Shown here: positions 28,401 to 37,784 of the stretch, piece by piece
Layout of the letters: every line of letters begins with the position of its first letter
Numbering within the stretch: the stretch's first letter is position 1
Origin: Erysipelotrichaceae bacterium
GTDB lineage: Bacteria; Bacillota_I; Bacilli_A; RFN20; CAG-449
DNA length: 64,000 bases
Direction of reading: 5' to 3'
Assembly: GCA_015059095.1 (NCBI GenBank)
Contig: SVBA01000002.1
Span: forward strand, 1 to 64,000
Translations under genes and position numbers: made by a program
The notes under the pieces: generated by a model
Told to the model about the DNA's origin: nothing
Database searches by the model: none
Seen by the model: only the letters and a program-made list of their open reading frames with translations

Positions 28401-29304
28401 AGGTGATTCAGTTGGTGTTATGGCTGCTCAATCGATCGGTGAACCAGGTACTCAATTAACAATGAGAACTTTCCATACTGGTGGTGTTGCCGGAGGCGAT
28501 ATTACTCAAGGTTTACCTAGAGTTGCTGAATTATTCGAAGCTCGTACTCCAAAAGGTGAAGCTTTAATTTCTGAAATTTCTGGTACAGTTACTTCTATCC
28601 ACTCAGAAGGTGGTAGATATACAGTTGTTGTTAAAAACGACTTAGAAGAAAAAACTTATTTAACTAACTTCGGTGTTAGATTAAGAGTTAAAGAAGGCGA
28701 TACAGTCGTCAATGGACAAAAGATTACAGAAGGTGCTAAAAATCCAAAAGAATTATTACGTGTTTCTGATGTAACTGAAGTTCAAAAATACATTGTTAAA
28801 GAAGTTCAAAAAGTTTATAAAGGTAACGCGATTGACGTTTCTGATAAACATATTGAAGTTATCGTTAGACAAATGTTACGTAAGATGATGGTTATTGATG
28901 CTGGTGATACAGATTTATTACCAGGTACAAAAGTAGATGTAATTAAGTTTACTAGCAAAAACCAAGAAGCATTATTAAATGGCAAACGTCCAGCATATGG
29001 TGCTCCAATTATCTTAGGTATTACAAAAGCTGCTTTAGATACTGAATCATTCCTTTCTGCAGCATCATTCCAAGAAACTACAAGAGTCTTAACTGATGCA
29101 GCAATTAAAGGTAAGATTGATACATTACATGGTCTAAAAGAAAATGTAATGGTTGGTAAATTAATTCCTGCAGGTACTGGTTTAATAGAAGAGGAAGAAG
29201 AAATCGACGATTTAGACTTACTTGAAGAGGAAGAAGAAGTAGTTGCTCCAGTAGAAAAAGATGAAGAATCAGAACAACAAGTATTTGATTTCACACAATT
29301 CTAA
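25441..29304 (+). CDS. rpoC: DNA-directed RNA polymerase beta' subunit
   Basis: A 1287-residue beta' subunit. The N-terminal zinc ribbon has Cys60, Cys62, Cys75 and Cys78, and the catalytic NADFDGDQM lies at residues 491-499. The second zinc site is seen at [13 protein letters not shown]. The C-terminus ends in a long acidic tail of about 50 residues. AGGAGG precedes the ATG. Confidence 0.97.
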   Translation: MLDVKNLTAIQVGLASPDKIRQWSRGEVKKPETINYRSQKPEMDGLFCERIFGPAKDYECHCGKYKKIRFQGIVCEKCKVEVTTKAVRRERMGHIELCSPCAHIWYLKGIPSRMGLILDILPKQLEEVIYFVSRICLNAGASEILKKGEVLDERTARVEFVSVIKEIQASLDPESFDYQRADELIARMENTQETFNFTSTANFISKFTGAEFGSGAEAIKRLLSEVDLDEEYKKVVEEIKNSSGQKRQKAYKRLECIEAFRNSNNRPEWMILDALPVIPPDLRPMLQLDGGRFATSDLNDLYRRVITRNSRLKREIDMNAPDVILMNEKRMLQEAVDALIDNGRRTKPVTGPGGRPLKSLSSILKGKQGRFRQNLLGKRVDYSGRSVIAVGPFLKMYQCGIPREMAVQLFRPFIAAIMIKEGIATSHKQANKMIDHYDERVWDIVERVVKEHPVLLNRAPTLHRLGIQAFQPVLVNGRAIRLHPLVCAGFNADFDGDQMAVHVPLSKAAQEEAYDLMLASHNILGPKDGKPICTPSQDMILGNYYLTIEKSKEDFLAHAEKCRARGDISEAELYEKYAESEAKVFKNVDEVMLAYQTKQIHLHNRIAIKGSVIGKENLTEEMNDSYLITTVGKVIFNQIFPKDFPYLNEVNKANLTTNQIKFFVPKGTNIKEFIASQPCRNPFIKKDIGKIVDEIFRRYQSKITSQVLDDLKDQGFAYSTVAGITVSIADINVIPGKQDIIAEGDKEVAQVQDLYDYGFLSNEERHKQIIDIWTDVKSQIEGSLKKLIDEDKTNPIFMMSKSGARGNTSNFVQLCGLRGLMANTSGETIELPIKTCFREGLSVSEFFIATHGARKGGADTALKTADSGYLTRRLVDVSHDVIVREEDCGTDHGFVVEEIRDTQKDTTIVSLEERLIGRYTVRDVIHPETNEVIVPANTLMSEVDAKNIINAGITRVEIRSLFGCETKDGVCRHCYGICLATGKEVELGDSVGVMAAQSIGEPGTQLTMRTFHTGGVAGGDITQGLPRVAELFEARTPKGEALISEISGTVTSIHSEGGRYTVVVKNDLEEKTYLTNFGVRLRVKEGDTVVNGQKITEGAKNPKELLRVSDVTEVQKYIVKEVQKVYKGNAIDVSDKHIEVIVRQMLRKMMVIDAGDTDLLPGTKVDVIKFTSKNQEALLNGKRPAYGAPIILGITKAALDTESFLSAASFQETTRVLTDAAIKGKIDTLHGLKENVMVGKLIPAGTGLIEEEEEIDDLDLLEEEEEVVAPVEKDEESEQQVFDFTQF

Positions 29305-29311
29305 TTAATTA

Positions 29312-29339
29312 GACTCCTATTTTATAGGAGTCTTTTTTT
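29312..29339 (+). terminator. Intrinsic terminator of rpoBC
   Basis: GACTCCTAT pairs with ATAGGAGTC around TTT, followed by seven T residues. It is one of the strongest terminators in the window. Confidence 0.92.
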
Positions 29340-29407
29340 CTTTTCTAATTGAAGAGAAAAGGATTATTTGTTATCATTATATTAGTGAATTAAAGAGGTA
29401 TAATATT

Positions 29408-30004
29408 ATGGAATTTAATAGTAAATTAGGATGGATTGAAGTAATCTGTGGACCGATGTTCGCAGGTAAGTCTGAAGAATTAATTAGAAGAATTAAAAGA
29501 ATAGAATATGCTAAAAAGAAGGTTATCGTTTTTAAACCTTTAATTGATAATCGATATTCTGAAGATGAAGTTGTTTCTCATAATAAGAGAAAAACAAAAT
29601 GTTATAATTTATCTTCTTCTAAGGATGTTTATAAATATATAACAGATGATACTTATGCAGTAGCATTTGATGAAGTTCAATTTATGGATGAAGGTATCAT
29701 TAATGTGTGTCAAGATCTTGCAGATAGAGGAATTAGAGTTATCTGCGCAGGATTAGATAATAACTTTAAAGGGGAACCATTTTCTATTATGCCTCAGTTA
29801 CTTTGCTTAGCAGAAGATGTAACTAAGTTAACTGCAATCTGTAATGTATGTGGAAGTAACGCTACTAGAACTCAAAGAATAGTAAATGGAATTCCAGCTT
29901 CTTATGATGATCCTATTATTATTGTAGGAGCATCAGAAGCATATGAACCTAGATGTAGACATTGTCATGAAGTTAGAAATAAAATAAAGTTTAAGTTAAA
30001 GTAG
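29408..30004 (+). CDS. tdk: Thymidine kinase
   Basis: A 198-residue type II thymidine kinase that salvages deoxythymidine. The P-loop [11 protein letters not shown] is near the N-terminus, the DEVQFMD motif follows, and the zinc lid has CNVCG and CRHC pairs. A partial second copy of its 3' portion lies at 52080-52438. It is followed by copy 1 of the structured repeat. Confidence 0.93.
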   Translation: MEFNSKLGWIEVICGPMFAGKSEELIRRIKRIEYAKKKVIVFKPLIDNRYSEDEVVSHNKRKTKCYNLSSSKDVYKYITDDTYAVAFDEVQFMDEGIINVCQDLADRGIRVICAGLDNNFKGEPFSIMPQLLCLAEDVTKLTAICNVCGSNATRTQRIVNGIPASYDDPIIIVGASEAYEPRCRHCHEVRNKIKFKLK

Positions 30005-30240
30005 ATATAGTAGAAGAAGTTGTTATTAAATAACTTCTTTTTATTATCTTTAGATAAGAAATTTAAAAAATGTAAAAAGTACATTTTTCTAAAACAATAG
30101 ACTTTTTAGTGAAAAACATCGACTTTACTATGAGTCGAGTTGAGAGTAGCCAAAAAGTAACTACCTATTTTTAATACAAGTAGTGTATAATTAATTTAGT
30201 TAAAGATGATGATATCTTCTGAACTAGAAATGTAATTAAT
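30003..30240. repeat. Structured repeat element, copy 1 (after tdk)
   Basis: This element of about 200-240 bp occurs also at 50873 and 52438. It starts with a terminator hairpin (AAGAAGTT/AACTTCTT, 30014-30039). Next comes an ATGTA..TACAT hairpin with a T run. A nested structure follows: outer stem ACTTTTT (30101-30107) with AAAAAGT (30152-30158), inner hairpin 30120-30142. A TATAAT box (30186-30191) lies 27 nt after the outer stem. No gene follows on the plus strand, and no coding frame is evident up to the folT terminator. Confidence 0.8.
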
Positions 30241-30303
30241 AATATATAAAAATTTTTGAAACAAAAAAATTTAAGCAACAGAAAATTAACAAATAAAAGC
30301 ATT

Positions 30304-30330
30304 AAAAAAATCCACCTTAGAAAGTGGATT
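30304..30330 (-). terminator. Terminator of the folate transporter gene
   Basis: AATCCAC pairs with GTGGATT around 8 nt; the minus strand then shows a run of T residues. It lies just after the stop of the gene at 30343-31566. Confidence 0.8.
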
Positions 30331-30342
30331 GAAATATTATTG

Positions 30343-31566
30343 TTAAATTAGTGATATACTCTTGCTTGAGTTTTTAGGTAAGAAACCCATTCTTTCTAAT
30401 GTTGGAGCAAGAGTTTTTATTATGATAAATAATAGAATTGATTGAGGTAAAAGATATACTAAATTCTTAGGTAAAGAATAAAGTAAAGCATAAATTTTAT
30501 AAGCTTCCATCAATTCTTCATGAGGTATAGTTCCACTTTGAATATAGATAGTAACCATTAATAAACTACCATAAGCAACATTTAATACTAGATTAATAAT
30601 TATTCTAGAAAGTAATACTTTTGAAAAAGTTATTCTTGTTCTATATAAACATAAAGCATAAGTTAGAGAAGCTAATATTGCTTGAATTGTATAACCTGCA
30701 TTAAAGGCATAAGCATTAGTTCCAATAAAATATCCTAATACGTCAGAGAATAATCCTACTCCAATACTAACAATTGGACCATAGATCATACAAATAATTG
30801 ATAAAACTAAATATCCAAAGTTGATACCTAAATCACCAAAACCAGATGGTAAAGAAGGAATTAATTTTGTTACTAGTAAAAGGGCGAATAGCATTGCTAG
30901 AGAAACGATACTTTTTGTTGTTCTAAGTTCATGTAAACTCTTCATCCAATAGTTGATTGAGAATGGATGTTTGAAGATATTTTCGTTATCAAAAATAGTT
31001 TCGTTTTTTTCATTTTTTAGCGTTTTTTTAGGAAAAATGATAATAATTAAAGTAGTTAATAATAACCCTCCTCCTAATCCGATAACTCCTCCAATCCAAG
31101 AAGAAAAAGTATTCGTAATTTCTCCGATTTTATTATTTGAATAAACAATAGAATCTTTACTAGAAGTAAAATCGATTAACGTATATTTGATAAAGGTTTC
31201 TGCTCTTGAAAGTACTTTTAATGAAGAGAAAATAAAACTTGTTTCATAGTATTTAATTTTAGTTGTGATTGTATATGTATTATCTTCATTATAAGTTATT
31301 TTAAAATCTTCCTTTTCTAACATCTTTTCGATATTGATATCTTCTAAAGAAAGATTTGGATGATTTTCTTTGACTGAATTTAAAAAATCTTCATCGATAA
31401 TATTATTAAAATCTATGTTTTTATCTCCTACATAAGAAAAGGTGGATACATATTCTCCTTTATTAGTATTAACTAAATCGGTAATAAAGAATCCTAGAAT
31501 AAAAGAGAAAACAATACTAATAATATAAATGAAGATGAGTTTTTTGATTTGTTTAGTGTTTTTCAT
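30343..31566 (-). CDS. folT: Folate-type ECF transporter S component with N-terminal extension
   Basis: A 407-residue protein, about twice the usual length of an S component. The C-terminal 200 residues form the polytopic substrate-binding unit of the folate/general ECF type (LRTTKSIVSLAMLFALLLV onward, several helices, FGDLGINFGYLVLS). The N-terminal half has one helix (about 9-29), an extracytoplasmic segment of about 120 residues, and another helix (about 153-176). The THF riboswitch upstream strongly supports folate as substrate. Energising EcfA and EcfT subunits are not in this window. Confidence 0.82.
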   Translation of the reverse strand: MKNTKQIKKLIFIYIISIVFSFILGFFITDLVNTNKGEYVSTFSYVGDKNIDFNNIIDEDFLNSVKENHPNLSLEDINIEKMLEKEDFKITYNEDNTYTITTKIKYYETSFIFSSLKVLSRAETFIKYTLIDFTSSKDSIVYSNNKIGEITNTFSSWIGGVIGLGGGLLLTTLIIIIFPKKTLKNEKNETIFDNENIFKHPFSINYWMKSLHELRTTKSIVSLAMLFALLLVTKLIPSLPSGFGDLGINFGYLVLSIICMIYGPIVSIGVGLFSDVLGYFIGTNAYAFNAGYTIQAILASLTYALCLYRTRITFSKVLLSRIIINLVLNVAYGSLLMVTIYIQSGTIPHEELMEAYKIYALLYSLPKNLVYLLPQSILLFIIIKTLAPTLERMGFLPKNSSKSISLI

Positions 31567-31573
31567 TTAAAAA

Positions 31574-31590
31574 GACCTCCACTTGAGGTC
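31574..31590 (-). promoter_or_regulatory. Expression platform: hairpin covering the folT ribosome site
   Basis: On the minus strand GACCTC pairs with GAGGTC, which contains the GGAGG ribosome site, and a T run follows before the ATG. An alternative pairing uses GCGGAC (31588-31593) with GTCCGC from the aptamer 3' end (31604-31609). The two pairings exclude each other, so ligand binding should favour the blocking hairpin. Confidence 0.7.
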
Positions 31591-31601
31591 CGCATATTTT
31601 A

Positions 31602-31690
31602 CAGCGGACGCGTTAGAAAACCGCCACTGTGTGTTCGTCCTATATCTTCGCTCTTGAAATAGGCACTTAACGCTTTCTAACTACTCTGTA
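31602..31690 (-). ncRNA. Tetrahydrofolate (THF) riboswitch aptamer
   Basis: The minus strand shows AGAGTAG, then AAAGCGTTAAGTGCC, a stem, GGACGAA, and GGCGGTTTTCTAAC followed by GCGTCCGCT. These match the conserved core of the class I THF riboswitch. It precedes an ECF S-component gene, the usual THF-riboswitch target in Firmicutes. Confidence 0.85.
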
Positions 31691-31696
31691 TCTCCA

Positions 31697-31726
31697 TTAT
31701 AGTAAAAGAGATATAAAATAGCCAAT
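31697..31726 (-). promoter_or_regulatory. Promoter of folT
   Basis: On the minus strand TTGGCT and TATAAT are separated by 18 nt, placing the transcript start just before the THF aptamer. Confidence 0.65.
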
Positions 31727-31764
31727 TAATTTTATATTTTTCTTAAAATATAATAAAAATCATT

Positions 31765-31792
31765 TTGAAGTTTGATAAAAATGTAGTATTAT
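31765..31792 (+). promoter_or_regulatory. Probable promoter of secG
   Basis: TTGAAG and TATTAT are separated by 16 nt about 35 nt before secG. It is divergent from the folT promoter. Confidence 0.5.
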
Positions 31793-31825
31793 ATAAAAGA
31801 CCCTTTAGAAATAGGAGGATTTAAT

Positions 31826-32047
31826 ATGGAAATCGTTTTAATTATCGTATCAATTTGTATGATTATTGTCACTTTACTTCAAGGTGGTAAATCTCAAGGT
31901 GCTTCTGGTGCAATTACTGGTGGTAGCAAGATGAATATCTTTGCTAAAACTAAGGAAAGAGGATCAGAAAAGGTCATTTCAATTGCAACATTAATCATTG
32001 GAATTATCTTCTTCTTATTCACTTTATTAACTAAGTATTTTGGTTAA
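31826..32047 (+). CDS. secG: Preprotein translocase subunit SecG
   Basis: A 73-residue two-helix protein (about 2-20 and 50-70) with the loop LLQGGKSQGASGAITGGS, which is diagnostic for SecG. AGGAGG precedes the ATG. It precedes rnr and smpB, the common Firmicutes order. Confidence 0.92.
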   Translation: MEIVLIIVSICMIIVTLLQGGKSQGASGAITGGSKMNIFAKTKERGSEKVISIATLIIGIIFFLFTLLTKYFG

Positions 32048-32052
32048 TTGCT

Positions 32053-32075
32053 AAAGAGGTGTGAACCTCTTTTTA
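32053..32075 (+). terminator. Terminator-like hairpin between secG and rnr
   Basis: AAGAGGT pairs with ACCTCTT around a 4-nt loop, followed by T residues. No clear promoter lies between it and rnr, so it may act as an attenuator. Confidence 0.7.
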
Positions 32076-32098
32076 TTTTCTAAGGAAAGGAGAAAGTT

Positions 32099-34228
32099 AT
32101 GCTTAAAGAAAGAATTATTAATTTATTAAGAAAACATTCTTTATCGGATAAGTTATTATTCGAATTCTTTTCTAATGAAAATGAAACTAAAGAGGCGATA
32201 AAAGAATTAGTTGAAGAAGGAAGAATTGTTAAAGTAAGAAAAGAATATTATATTCCTGAAGATTTAGGTTTAATTAAAGGAACTATCGTTTCTATTAAAG
32301 AAAATTTTTCTTTTGCAAAAATAACTGACGAAGAAGATGTTTATATTGATAATAAAAATTTAAATAGTGCTTTTTTAAATGATGTAGTTTATTTATTAAA
32401 AGATAAACATTCTAGAAGAGACGAATATATTGTATATTCAATAATTTCCAGATCTAGAAAAACTATTGTTGGTGAGATTAAATCTTTATATGGTCAATTT
32501 ATTTTAGATGTTCAAGATATTGCACCTAGTAAAATGACTTTTGTAATTAATCCTACACCAATTAAATTATTTGAAGGATATATTGCTTTATGTAGTATTG
32601 CTAAACAAAGTAAAAATACAACTTATGTTGATGTTATTTCTTTAATCGGCAATAAAAATGATCCAGGAGTAGATATTACTCATATTATTTTAAAACATAA
32701 TGCAAGTATTGAATTTCCTTATGAAGTAAGAAAAGAATTAGAATCTTTACCTAGTGTTGTTAGTGAAGAAGAAATTAAAGATAGAGAAGACTTTAGAGAT
32801 CATCTAATTGTAACAATTGATGGGGAAGATGCTAAAGATTTTGATGATGCTGTTGAAGTTAATAGATGTGCTGAAGGTTATGAGATAGGTGTTCATATTG
32901 CCGATGTTGCTCATTATGTTAAAAAGGAAAGTGCATTAAATAAAGAAGCATTAAATAGAGGAACTTCAATCTATGTAACAGATAGAGTAGTTCCAATGTT
33001 ACCTTTTGAATTATCTAATGGAATTTGTTCTTTAAATCCTCATGTTGATAGATTAACTACTTCATGTATTTTTAAAATGGATCCTTATGGTAATATTCTT
33101 TCTAGTAGAATTACTAAAGGCGTAATTAAATCTAAAGCTCGTTTAACTTATACTTATGTTAATGAAGTTTTACAAAAGAAAAATAAACTTCGTTTTGGTG
33201 AAGAAGTTGATAAATTAATTTATTTATTAAATGAAGTTTCTACTAAATTAAGAAAGAAAAGAAAAGCTAGAGGAGCATTAGATTTAGAATCAACTGAAAT
33301 TAAGTTTATTTGTGATAGTAATGGTGAACCTATTGGAGTAGAAAAAAGAGTACAACAAGATGGAGAAAAATTAATTGAAGATTTAATGATTGCTGCTAAT
33401 GAAATTGTTAGTGAAACAATTGAATCTATGGGATTAAGTTTTATTTATCGAATTCATGAAAAACCTAAATCTAAAAAGATGGAAAACTTCATGAAGATGA
33501 GTGAACATTTAGGATATAGATGTAATTTTTCTTCTTTAAAAGTAAGCCCTAAAGAATTACAAAAATTAATGGAAAAAGTAGAAGATGAATCACAAAAAAA
33601 GATCATGTCTATGATGATGCTTAGATCTTTAGCTAAAGCTCGTTATTTTTCACAAAATCTCGGTCATTTTGGTTTAGCAAGTCCATCTTATACTCACTTT
33701 ACTTCACCTATTAGGAGATATCCTGATTTATTAGTTCATCGATTGATAGATTTATATTTAGTTGAAGGTAAAGTGGAGAATAATAAAATCTTAAAAGAGG
33801 AGATAGATTATATTGCTGAAAATTCTTCAATTAAAGAAAGAAACGCAATTACTATTGAAAGAGAAGTTGAAGATTTAGTATCCGCTAAATATATGGCAAC
33901 AAAAATAGGTAATCAATATAAAGGATTTATTAATGGAATGATCAGTAGTGGATTCTTTGTTGAACTTGATAATGGTATTGATGGGTTTGTAGAATTTGAT
34001 GATATCAGTGATGATTATTATGTTTATGATGAAACATATATGTCGGCTTTCGGGGTAAGAAAAGGTAAAGAATTTTCTTTGGGTGATGAAGTTGAAGTTA
34101 TCGTTAATAAAGTATCTATTGAAGAATCGAGAATTACTTTTAGTTTGATAAATAATCAAAAAACTAATAAAATAGTAGTACATAAGAAATCTAAAAAAGG
34201 AGGAAAGAGAAATGGCAGAAGAAATTAA
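32099..34228 (+). CDS. rnr: Ribonuclease R
   Basis: A 709-residue 3'-5' exoribonuclease. It has an N-terminal winged-helix and cold-shock region, the RNB catalytic core with TIDGEDAKDFDDAVEV (acidic metal ligands), and a C-terminal S1 domain ending in a basic tail. RNase R works with SmpB and tmRNA in clearing stalled messages. It overlaps smpB by 17 nt, indicating coupling. Confidence 0.95.
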   Translation: MLKERIINLLRKHSLSDKLLFEFFSNENETKEAIKELVEEGRIVKVRKEYYIPEDLGLIKGTIVSIKENFSFAKITDEEDVYIDNKNLNSAFLNDVVYLLKDKHSRRDEYIVYSIISRSRKTIVGEIKSLYGQFILDVQDIAPSKMTFVINPTPIKLFEGYIALCSIAKQSKNTTYVDVISLIGNKNDPGVDITHIILKHNASIEFPYEVRKELESLPSVVSEEEIKDREDFRDHLIVTIDGEDAKDFDDAVEVNRCAEGYEIGVHIADVAHYVKKESALNKEALNRGTSIYVTDRVVPMLPFELSNGICSLNPHVDRLTTSCIFKMDPYGNILSSRITKGVIKSKARLTYTYVNEVLQKKNKLRFGEEVDKLIYLLNEVSTKLRKKRKARGALDLESTEIKFICDSNGEPIGVEKRVQQDGEKLIEDLMIAANEIVSETIESMGLSFIYRIHEKPKSKKMENFMKMSEHLGYRCNFSSLKVSPKELQKLMEKVEDESQKKIMSMMMLRSLAKARYFSQNLGHFGLASPSYTHFTSPIRRYPDLLVHRLIDLYLVEGKVENNKILKEEIDYIAENSSIKERNAITIEREVEDLVSAKYMATKIGNQYKGFINGMISSGFFVELDNGIDGFVEFDDISDDYYVYDETYMSAFGVRKGKEFSLGDEVEVIVNKVSIEESRITFSLINNQKTNKIVVHKKSKKGGKRNGRRN

Positions 34229-34664
34229 AGTTATTACTTCTAATCGAAAAGCACATTTTGAATACTTTCTTTCTGATTTCTTAGAAGCAGGTATTGAACT
34301 TGTAGGAACTGAAATTAAATCTATTAGATTTCATGGCTGTTCTTTAGATGATTCATACATTTTAATTAGAAATGATGAAGCTTATATTATTGGAATGAAT
34401 ATTGCTCCATTCTTTAATGGAAATATTTTTAATCATGAACCTTTAAGAACTAGAAAGTTACTTTTACATAAAAAAGAAATTAGAAAACTAAAACAAAAGA
34501 TTCAAGAAAAAGGATTTACTATTGTCTGTACTAAAGTTTATTTAAAAAAGGGAAGAGTAAAATTAGAAATTGCTCTTGCTAAAGGTAAAAAACTTTATGA
34601 TAAACGTGAATCTATTAAAGAACGTGATTTAAAAATGGAAGCAAGAAAGGCTGAAAAATATTAA
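34212..34664 (+). CDS. smpB: SsrA-binding protein SmpB
   Basis: A 150-residue tmRNA partner in trans-translation. Typical segments are ISNRKA-like ITSNRKAHFEYF, GIELVGTEIKSIR and the basic C-terminal tail with YDKRESIKERD. The tmRNA gene itself is not found in this window. Confidence 0.95.
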   Translation: MAEEIKVITSNRKAHFEYFLSDFLEAGIELVGTEIKSIRFHGCSLDDSYILIRNDEAYIIGMNIAPFFNGNIFNHEPLRTRKLLLHKKEIRKLKQKIQEKGFTIVCTKVYLKKGRVKLEIALAKGKKLYDKRESIKERDLKMEARKAEKY

Positions 34665-35272
34665 TGAGTGATATTTTAAAGGATTATTTTTATACTGGTA
34701 TATCTTTTTCTTCATACTTTATTGATGAAGGAGTTTTTTACTGTTTAAAAGTAGAAAAATCTAAATTTCCTTTAATGAAAAGTTATTATCTTTCTAAGTT
34801 ACGTGCTTATTTAAAAAATAATGAGGAAACTGATCCTTGTTTAAAAGGTAATGAAAGATATTTAATATATCAAAATGTTGTCGCTTTAAGTAATGCATCC
34901 ATTTTATTTTCAAATGATGATAATCAAATTAAATTATATCGTCAATTGAAAAATGATAAAGAAGCATTAGTTTGTGAAAAGTTTGATATTGATGATCTAA
35001 CTAAAGAAAGTTTAGATAGTCCTATAACTGTAGTATTAAAAAACGAAGGAAGTAAACAAAAGTTTAATGAATTGATTTTACAAGCAAAAGAAGTTAAGTA
35101 TATCTATTTAGATAATTTAAGAAATGAAACAAATAGAGAAATTATTTTTGATGCGATTAAAGTAAAATTACTACAAGATGAAACGGAATTATATTTTATT
35201 GAAAAGGGAATGTATGCAAATTATATTTCAAATTGCATTTTTGGTTTAAATAAAATTGCAATTATTATTTAA
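34664..35272 (+). CDS. Unknown soluble protein after smpB
   Basis: A 202-residue protein with mixed charged and hydrophobic composition, no signal peptide and no membrane helix. No family is recognised. Its ATG overlaps the smpB stop by one base (TAATG), so it is probably made from the secG-rnr-smpB transcript. Confidence 0.65.
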   Translation: MSDILKDYFYTGISFSSYFIDEGVFYCLKVEKSKFPLMKSYYLSKLRAYLKNNEETDPCLKGNERYLIYQNVVALSNASILFSNDDNQIKLYRQLKNDKEALVCEKFDIDDLTKESLDSPITVVLKNEGSKQKFNELILQAKEVKYIYLDNLRNETNREIIFDAIKVKLLQDETELYFIEKGMYANYISNCIFGLNKIAIII

Positions 35273-35310
35273 TTTCACTACAATAAAATATGCTTGAAAG
35301 AAGGGGTAAT

Positions 35311-35658
35311 ATGAGAAGACACATTTATATCAATCCAACAGTTAAAAAGATTATTACTATCGCAGTAGTAGAATTGTTTCCTGCTGTCATAGCTTTAGTA
35401 TTAACTTTAACTCTTAGTAACTTCTTATATTTTCACTATATTTATGCGTTATTTGCTATTATTATGCTTTTATTTGCACTAATAAGAAATTGGAGAAGAG
35501 ATACTAAAAACTATAAAAAACAACACTCAATTGTTGAAGATCCAAAAACAGAGGATTTTAAAGAATACAAAAGGTTTCAAAGAACTTTATGGATATTAGG
35601 TGCTGTTAACATAGCAATTTCTTATTTATTTTGGTTCATATATTTGTGGACAAAGTAG
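35311..35658 (+). CDS. Small membrane protein
   Basis: A 115-residue protein with about three hydrophobic segments (near 12-35, 40-57 and 89-112) separated by a basic loop. No family is recognised. The start at 35311 follows AAGAAGGGG; an upstream in-frame ATG at 35290 has no ribosome site. It lies 9 nt before the next gene. Confidence 0.6.
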   Translation: MRRHIYINPTVKKIITIAVVELFPAVIALVLTLTLSNFLYFHYIYALFAIIMLLFALIRNWRRDTKNYKKQHSIVEDPKTEDFKEYKRFQRTLWILGAVNIAISYLFWFIYLWTK

Positions 35659-35667
35659 GTGGATGTT

Positions 35668-37755
35668 ATGATTTTTAATAATAAATTATTTAAGGAAAAC
35701 CCATTACATTTATATTCTTTTGATATTGTTGATAATATTCTTAAATTAGTATTGATTAATATAGATAATAAGGATGTATCAACTATTTTTATCGTTCATA
35801 ATGAACACGATTATCAAATAGAGGTTAACTCTAAAGATAAAGTAATTGAAGTTCAAGTTGAGTGTAAAGAGAAAACAAATTCATTAGAAACACCAATTAT
35901 TAAAGAAGCAATTATTGATGGAATAAGAGTGAATTTTAATTATTCTTATGAGTATTTATATATTATTCAACCAAAATCGATTGCTTCAATGAAGGATGAA
36001 AAATATTTATATATTCAAAAGATGGTTAAATATAATGGTTGTAAGAAAGAAAATGTAAAATGTTATTCTGATCAATTTAAAGATTATTGGCATTGTTCTT
36101 GCGGTAGTGTAAATCTTAATTGTCAAGATGAATGTATATCTTGTGGTATAGATAGAAATAAATTATTTACTCAAGAAATTGATAATAGTGTAGAAGAAAT
36201 TGAAACAAGAAAGATAGTAAAGAGTAATTTATACATTATGGCATGGTTTGCTATTATTTGCTTTATTCAATTTATCATTGTCGATACTATGTTTGGGGCA
36301 AATATTGTTTTTGAAACTAAACTTGCTTCTTCTACATTAGGTATTATTTTAAGATTTATTCTTTTACCAGTAGTCATTATACTTTCTATAGGTATTGTTT
36401 TAGCAAGAAAAAGATATTTACTTCCTCTTGTAAAAGGTCTTGAAATCGCTAGAATGCTAACACTTTTATTTTTAAATGTTGTTTGTAATTCATTAATACT
36501 AAAAACATCGTATATATTCTTTGTATTTGTTAGTTTGGATTTAGTGTTTATTCCATTCTATTTCTATCATTATTTTAAGGTTAATAAAAAAGTTATTAAT
36601 TTAATAGCTTCTAGTGCGTTAATTATTTCTTTGATTTCTGGAGTAGGACAAGAGATTTATTATTCTCAATATGATCTTACAATTGAAAAAGAAGGACTAT
36701 CATTAGTAATTGATACTCGAGAAGAAAAATATGTTGTTCCAAATACAATAAATAATATTAGTGTTACTGGTATTTGTTTTGATTCTAGTTATGATTATTC
36801 TAACCTTAAAGAATTATATATTAATAAGGATTTAAAGGAAGTAGTTATCGCTAATAGTAGAGTTTTACCTTCTTTAAGTAAAATAGTTATTGACGAAGAA
36901 AATGATAACTTCTATTTAGATCAAAGTATTTTATTTTCCAATATCACTAATGATGTAGCTTTAGTTCCTGCTTCTACTAAGGAAATTGTAATAACTTGGG
37001 ATAAAGTAAGACCATTGAGTATTTCTGATTGTCCAAACTTAGAAAAAGTTACGATTTCTAAGAATGTTAAAGAAATTGGTAGAATGGCATTTGCTAATTG
37101 TGAAAATCTTAAAACTATTGAGTTTGAAGATAATAGCTCTCTTTCTTTAATAGAAGAAAATGCTTTCTACTATTGTACAAGTTTAAAAGAAGTTAAATTA
37201 CCAAAATCTATTCAAAAGATTAAACATGCGATTTTCTATGGATGTTCATCATTAGAAAAAGTATCTACTCCTTTTGTTGGAGAAAGAAGATACTATACTC
37301 ATGAATCTTCTAATACTGATGTTGCCGCTTATTTATTTGGTGCAGGATATAATTTTGATCAAATAGAAAATGTTAATGTTAAAGAAATTGAAATTACTGA
37401 TCAACCATTGTTTGATAATGTTACTTTCTATAATTGTAAGGCTGATAAAATTATCATTCATGGTGAAGCTTTATTAGAAAATGAGTCTTTAGGAAAGAAT
37501 GCTTTCTTTAATTGTTTTAATTTAACTAGTTTCGTTGTTCCCGAAGGAATTAGTGAAATTTTAGAAGGATGCTTTAGAAATTGTGAAAATTTAGAAACAA
37601 TTACTCTTCCAAAATCATTAAAAACGATACATTTAGATGCATTCGAAAATTGTAAATCACTTAAAAAGGTAATTTATTTAGGTGAAAATTTTGAAGAAAT
37701 AGATATAAAAGATGGAAATAGCGCCCTAAAAAGCGCTTTTTCTTATACTTACTAA
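35668..37755 (+). CDS. Zinc-ribbon membrane protein with BspA-type leucine-rich repeats
   Basis: A 695-residue multidomain protein. Residues 1-140 form an unknown domain. A zinc ribbon follows (Cys143, Cys145, Cys156, Cys159), then about four membrane helices (near 190-325). The C-terminal half contains LRR_5/BspA-type repeats (NCENLKTIEF, CTSLKEVKLPKSI, NCENLETITLPKSLKTI). The zinc ribbon is expected in the cytoplasm and the repeats outside, so it may link surface contacts to an internal partner. The start is the ATG at 35668 rather than the GTG at 35659. The terminator lies inside the last codons. Confidence 0.72.
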   Translation: MIFNNKLFKENPLHLYSFDIVDNILKLVLINIDNKDVSTIFIVHNEHDYQIEVNSKDKVIEVQVECKEKTNSLETPIIKEAIIDGIRVNFNYSYEYLYIIQPKSIASMKDEKYLYIQKMVKYNGCKKENVKCYSDQFKDYWHCSCGSVNLNCQDECISCGIDRNKLFTQEIDNSVEEIETRKIVKSNLYIMAWFAIICFIQFIIVDTMFGANIVFETKLASSTLGIILRFILLPVVIILSIGIVLARKRYLLPLVKGLEIARMLTLLFLNVVCNSLILKTSYIFFVFVSLDLVFIPFYFYHYFKVNKKVINLIASSALIISLISGVGQEIYYSQYDLTIEKEGLSLVIDTREEKYVVPNTINNISVTGICFDSSYDYSNLKELYINKDLKEVVIANSRVLPSLSKIVIDEENDNFYLDQSILFSNITNDVALVPASTKEIVITWDKVRPLSISDCPNLEKVTISKNVKEIGRMAFANCENLKTIEFEDNSSLSLIEENAFYYCTSLKEVKLPKSIQKIKHAIFYGCSSLEKVSTPFVGERRYYTHESSNTDVAAYLFGAGYNFDQIENVNVKEIEITDQPLFDNVTFYNCKADKIIIHGEALLENESLGKNAFFNCFNLTSFVVPEGISEILEGCFRNCENLETITLPKSLKTIHLDAFENCKSLKKVIYLGENFEEIDIKDGNSALKSAFSYTY
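37720..37741 (+). terminator. Terminator inside the 3' end of the repeat-protein gene
   Basis: AGCGC pairs with GCGCT around 8 nt, followed by five T residues, 12 nt before the end of the reading frame. The end of the protein is encoded by the terminator itself. Confidence 0.65.
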
Positions 37756-37758
37756 TTT

Positions 37759-37772
37759 AGAAAACGCTTACA
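37759..37772 (+). promoter_or_regulatory. Candidate cre (CcpA) site upstream of the opp operon
   Basis: AGAAAACGCTTACA matches 13 of 14 positions of the Bacillus cre consensus TGWAANCGNTNWCA. It ends 12 nt before the -35 box of the binding-protein gene. Carbon catabolite control of peptide uptake is a reasonable inference. Confidence 0.55.
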
Positions 37773-37784
37773 TTAAAAAAATAT

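Noticed and set aside
28815-29294. 159-codon minus-strand frame opposite rpoC
   Set aside because: It lies fully opposite the conserved rpoC end, is Ser-rich as expected from the complement of acidic codons, and has no ribosome site.
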